A stretch of DNA of 19,200 nucleotides from Parvularia atlantis (lineage: Eukaryota > Opisthokonta > Rotosphaerida), in contig CALSCO010001853.1 of NCBI GenBank assembly GCA_943704415.1, forward strand, positions 1-19,200, in the 5' to 3' direction. The position numbers and the translations under genes were made by a program. The notes beneath the pieces are model-generated. The model saw nothing but the letters and a program-made list of their open reading frames with translations, ran no database searches and was not told the origin of the DNA. This document shows, piece by piece, positions 18,201 to 19,200 of the stretch; the stretch's first letter is position 1, and every line of letters starts with the position of its first letter.

Positions 18201-18695
18201 GCGTGCAGCTTCTCGGCCAGCGCGCTGTGGTCGCGGATCAGGCCCGACGCGCTCGGGTACTGCACCAGCGCGCCGCAGAGGTCGTCTGCGGGCGCGCGTG
18301 GCGGGCCAAGTCAGGCGGGCGCGCACGGGCGCGCTTGCCACGCGGCGCACCGTTGCCGGCAAAGTTGTACGTGCTCGCGTCACCCACGATCACCTTGATG
18401 TTGAACGGGTCGGCGCGGGTCTCGAGGCACGCGAGCGTCTGCGGGTGCACGTCCTTGTCGACGAAGAAGCTGTGCTTGGTCTGGCAGCGAGGTGCACGCG
18501 CGCGCGCTGTCAGCCAGCCAGCACAGCAGAGCAGCGACGTGCCTGCTTGGTGTGCGTGTACGACATCATCATCGCCTCGGCCGCGGCCGTGCCCTCGTCC
18601 AGCAGCGACGCGTTGGAAATCTCGAGCCCAGTCAGATCCGTGACCATCGTCTGGAAGTTGAGGAGCGACTCAAGCCGGCCCTGGGAGATCTCGGG

Positions 18696-18734
<39 letters not shown>

Positions 18735-19200
18735 CATGATGTTGCGCAGGATCACGGTGGGCGTGTGCGTGTTGTAGTAGCCCATGCCGATGTACGAGCG
18801 GAAGATCTTGTTCTGCTGCGCGATCTGCTTGAGCTGCTTCAGCAGCGCCGTCTCGCTCAGGCTCGGATCCTGTGCGCGCGCGCATGCGGTTCGGCTCAGC
18901 GCGCGCGCCCCATTGGCGGCGCACGCCACCATCTTCAGCTCGCCCTTCATGCGGATGTTGGCCGGCACGGTCTTGGTCACGAGCTCCTCGAGCGACTTGA
19001 GCCCGAGCGCCGTAAGCATCTCGTTCACCTGCGCCGTTCACTCTCGTCAGGTAGAACGGCAAAGGGCGCGCGCGTGCCTCTTGCGGCTCCGAGCCGTTGT
19101 GGCGGCGCTCAAACGTGTCCAGCGGCGCGAATGGGCTCGTGTGCGCGTGCGCCTGCGCGGCGGCGGCGGTGCCGGCTGGCGCGACGTGCTGCGCCCCCCC
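15233..19200 (-). CDS. GLDC: Glycine dehydrogenase (decarboxylating), P-protein (5' partial)
   Basis: Predicted mitochondrial PLP enzyme of the glycine cleavage system; it decarboxylates glycine and passes the aminomethyl group to H-protein lipoate. The gene runs off the right edge, so the start and targeting peptide are not seen. Exons (5' to 3'): 19078-19200 (partial), 18930-19028, 18543-18869, 18351-18480, 18197-18285, 18044-18146, 17873-17988, 17692-17820, 17472-17635, 17291-17410, 17117-17255, 16878-17063, 16693-16821, 16496-16630, 16173-16435, 15550-16108, 15448-15504, 15331-15384, 15233-15268; 985 residues in frame. Landmarks: [75 protein letters not shown], the PLP lysine in CHLNLHKTF (codon 16226-16228), the glycine-rich loop [11 protein letters not shown] and CTCPPLE near the end. 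Two introns have apparent GC donors; the intron at 17256-17290 is 35 nt in the best model, with a 74-nt alternative. Confidence 0.97.
17256..17290 (-). other. Candidate 35-nt intron in the glycine decarboxylase gene
   Basis: Frame changes between [11 protein letters not shown] and [13 protein letters not shown], so an intron must lie here. Removing 35 nt (GTCGAC...CACCCAG, with an internal CTGAC) joins the two in phase. The alternative removes 74 nt from GTCGCG to a downstream AAG and shortens the loop by 13 residues. The loop is variable in the family, so homology does not settle it. Confidence 0.5.
18481..18542 (-). other. Candidate GC-AG intron in GLDC (first of two)
   Basis: The family sequence continues [12 protein letters not shown] only if these 62 nt are removed. 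The coding-strand donor is AAGCAG|GCACGT and the acceptor CTGCCAG|ACC. The one GT close by (four bases further in) gives an incompatible phase with every AG near the acceptor. Confidence 0.75.
19029..19077 (-). other. Candidate GC-AG intron in GLDC (second of two)
   Basis: Joining GSEPQE to [10 protein letters not shown] reproduces the exact residue count between FxRRH and EML in P-proteins. The 49-nt segment removed starts GAG|GCACGC and ends GGCGCAG|GTG, with an internal CTGAC. The reading frame changes across it, so it cannot be coding. Confidence 0.75.

Noticed and set aside
1-19200. Co-location of MCM8, PP4 and TOP1 as a DNA-repair gene cluster
   Set aside because: The genes are on different promoters, separated by unrelated Golgi and lipid genes, and all are common housekeeping functions. 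Chance proximity in a gene-dense genome is the simpler reading.
1-19200. tRNA, rRNA, transposase or reverse-transcriptase sequence
   Set aside because: I scanned both strands for cloverleaf-like arms, rRNA core sequence and mobile-element protein motifs and saw none; the space is almost filled by the nine genes.

Overview
This window is nuclear DNA of a compact, very GC-rich eukaryote, most likely a free-living protist; I cannot place the lineage from the sequence. Nearly every gene is cut by many tiny introns (mostly 45-70 nt, donor usually GTGCG, a CTSAY-like branch site near the 3' end, YAG acceptor). The products are eukaryote-specific: a SAGA subunit, MCM8, a Golgi SNARE, the PP4 phosphatase and type IB topoisomerase. 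The strong G/C bias at third codon positions makes long false ORFs in most other frames, so I built gene models by joining exons whose phases agree and whose protein matches a known family.

Layout, left to right: possible tail of an upstream gene (+, 1-57); TADA1/Hfi1-like SAGA subunit (+, 161-1354); MCM8 helicase (-, 1395-4578, 17 exons); Golgi SNARE GOSR1/Gos28 (+, 4869-5811); intronless GT17 glycosyltransferase (-, 5880-7013); START-domain lipid-transfer-like protein (+, 7056-7990); PP4 catalytic subunit (-, 8214-9988, 10 exons); TM2-domain protein with a PQGYP repeat tail (+, 10575-11349); DNA topoisomerase I (-, 11391-15160, 19 exons); glycine decarboxylase P-protein (-, 15233 to beyond the right edge, 19 exons seen).

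Packing is extreme. Convergent stop codons lie 40, 41 and 68 bp apart in three pairs and 223 bp apart in the fourth. One divergent pair has start codons only 42 bp apart. Topoisomerase I starts 72 bp after the stop of the glycine decarboxylase gene. Genes mostly alternate strand, so there is no operon; each is an independent housekeeping function: transcription coactivation, recombination and DNA topology, Golgi traffic and glycosylation, lipid handling, signalling and mitochondrial one-carbon metabolism.

The most notable features are three introns that appear to use a GC donor (all AG|GCACG), introns that may be as short as 35 nt, a topoisomerase I linker about twice the usual length, a thrice-repeated acidic-VPL-basic motif at the topoisomerase N-terminus, and a PP4 gene with a 14-nt first coding exon followed by a 377-nt intron rich in alternating CG. 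I found no mobile element, CRISPR array, rRNA or tRNA gene.
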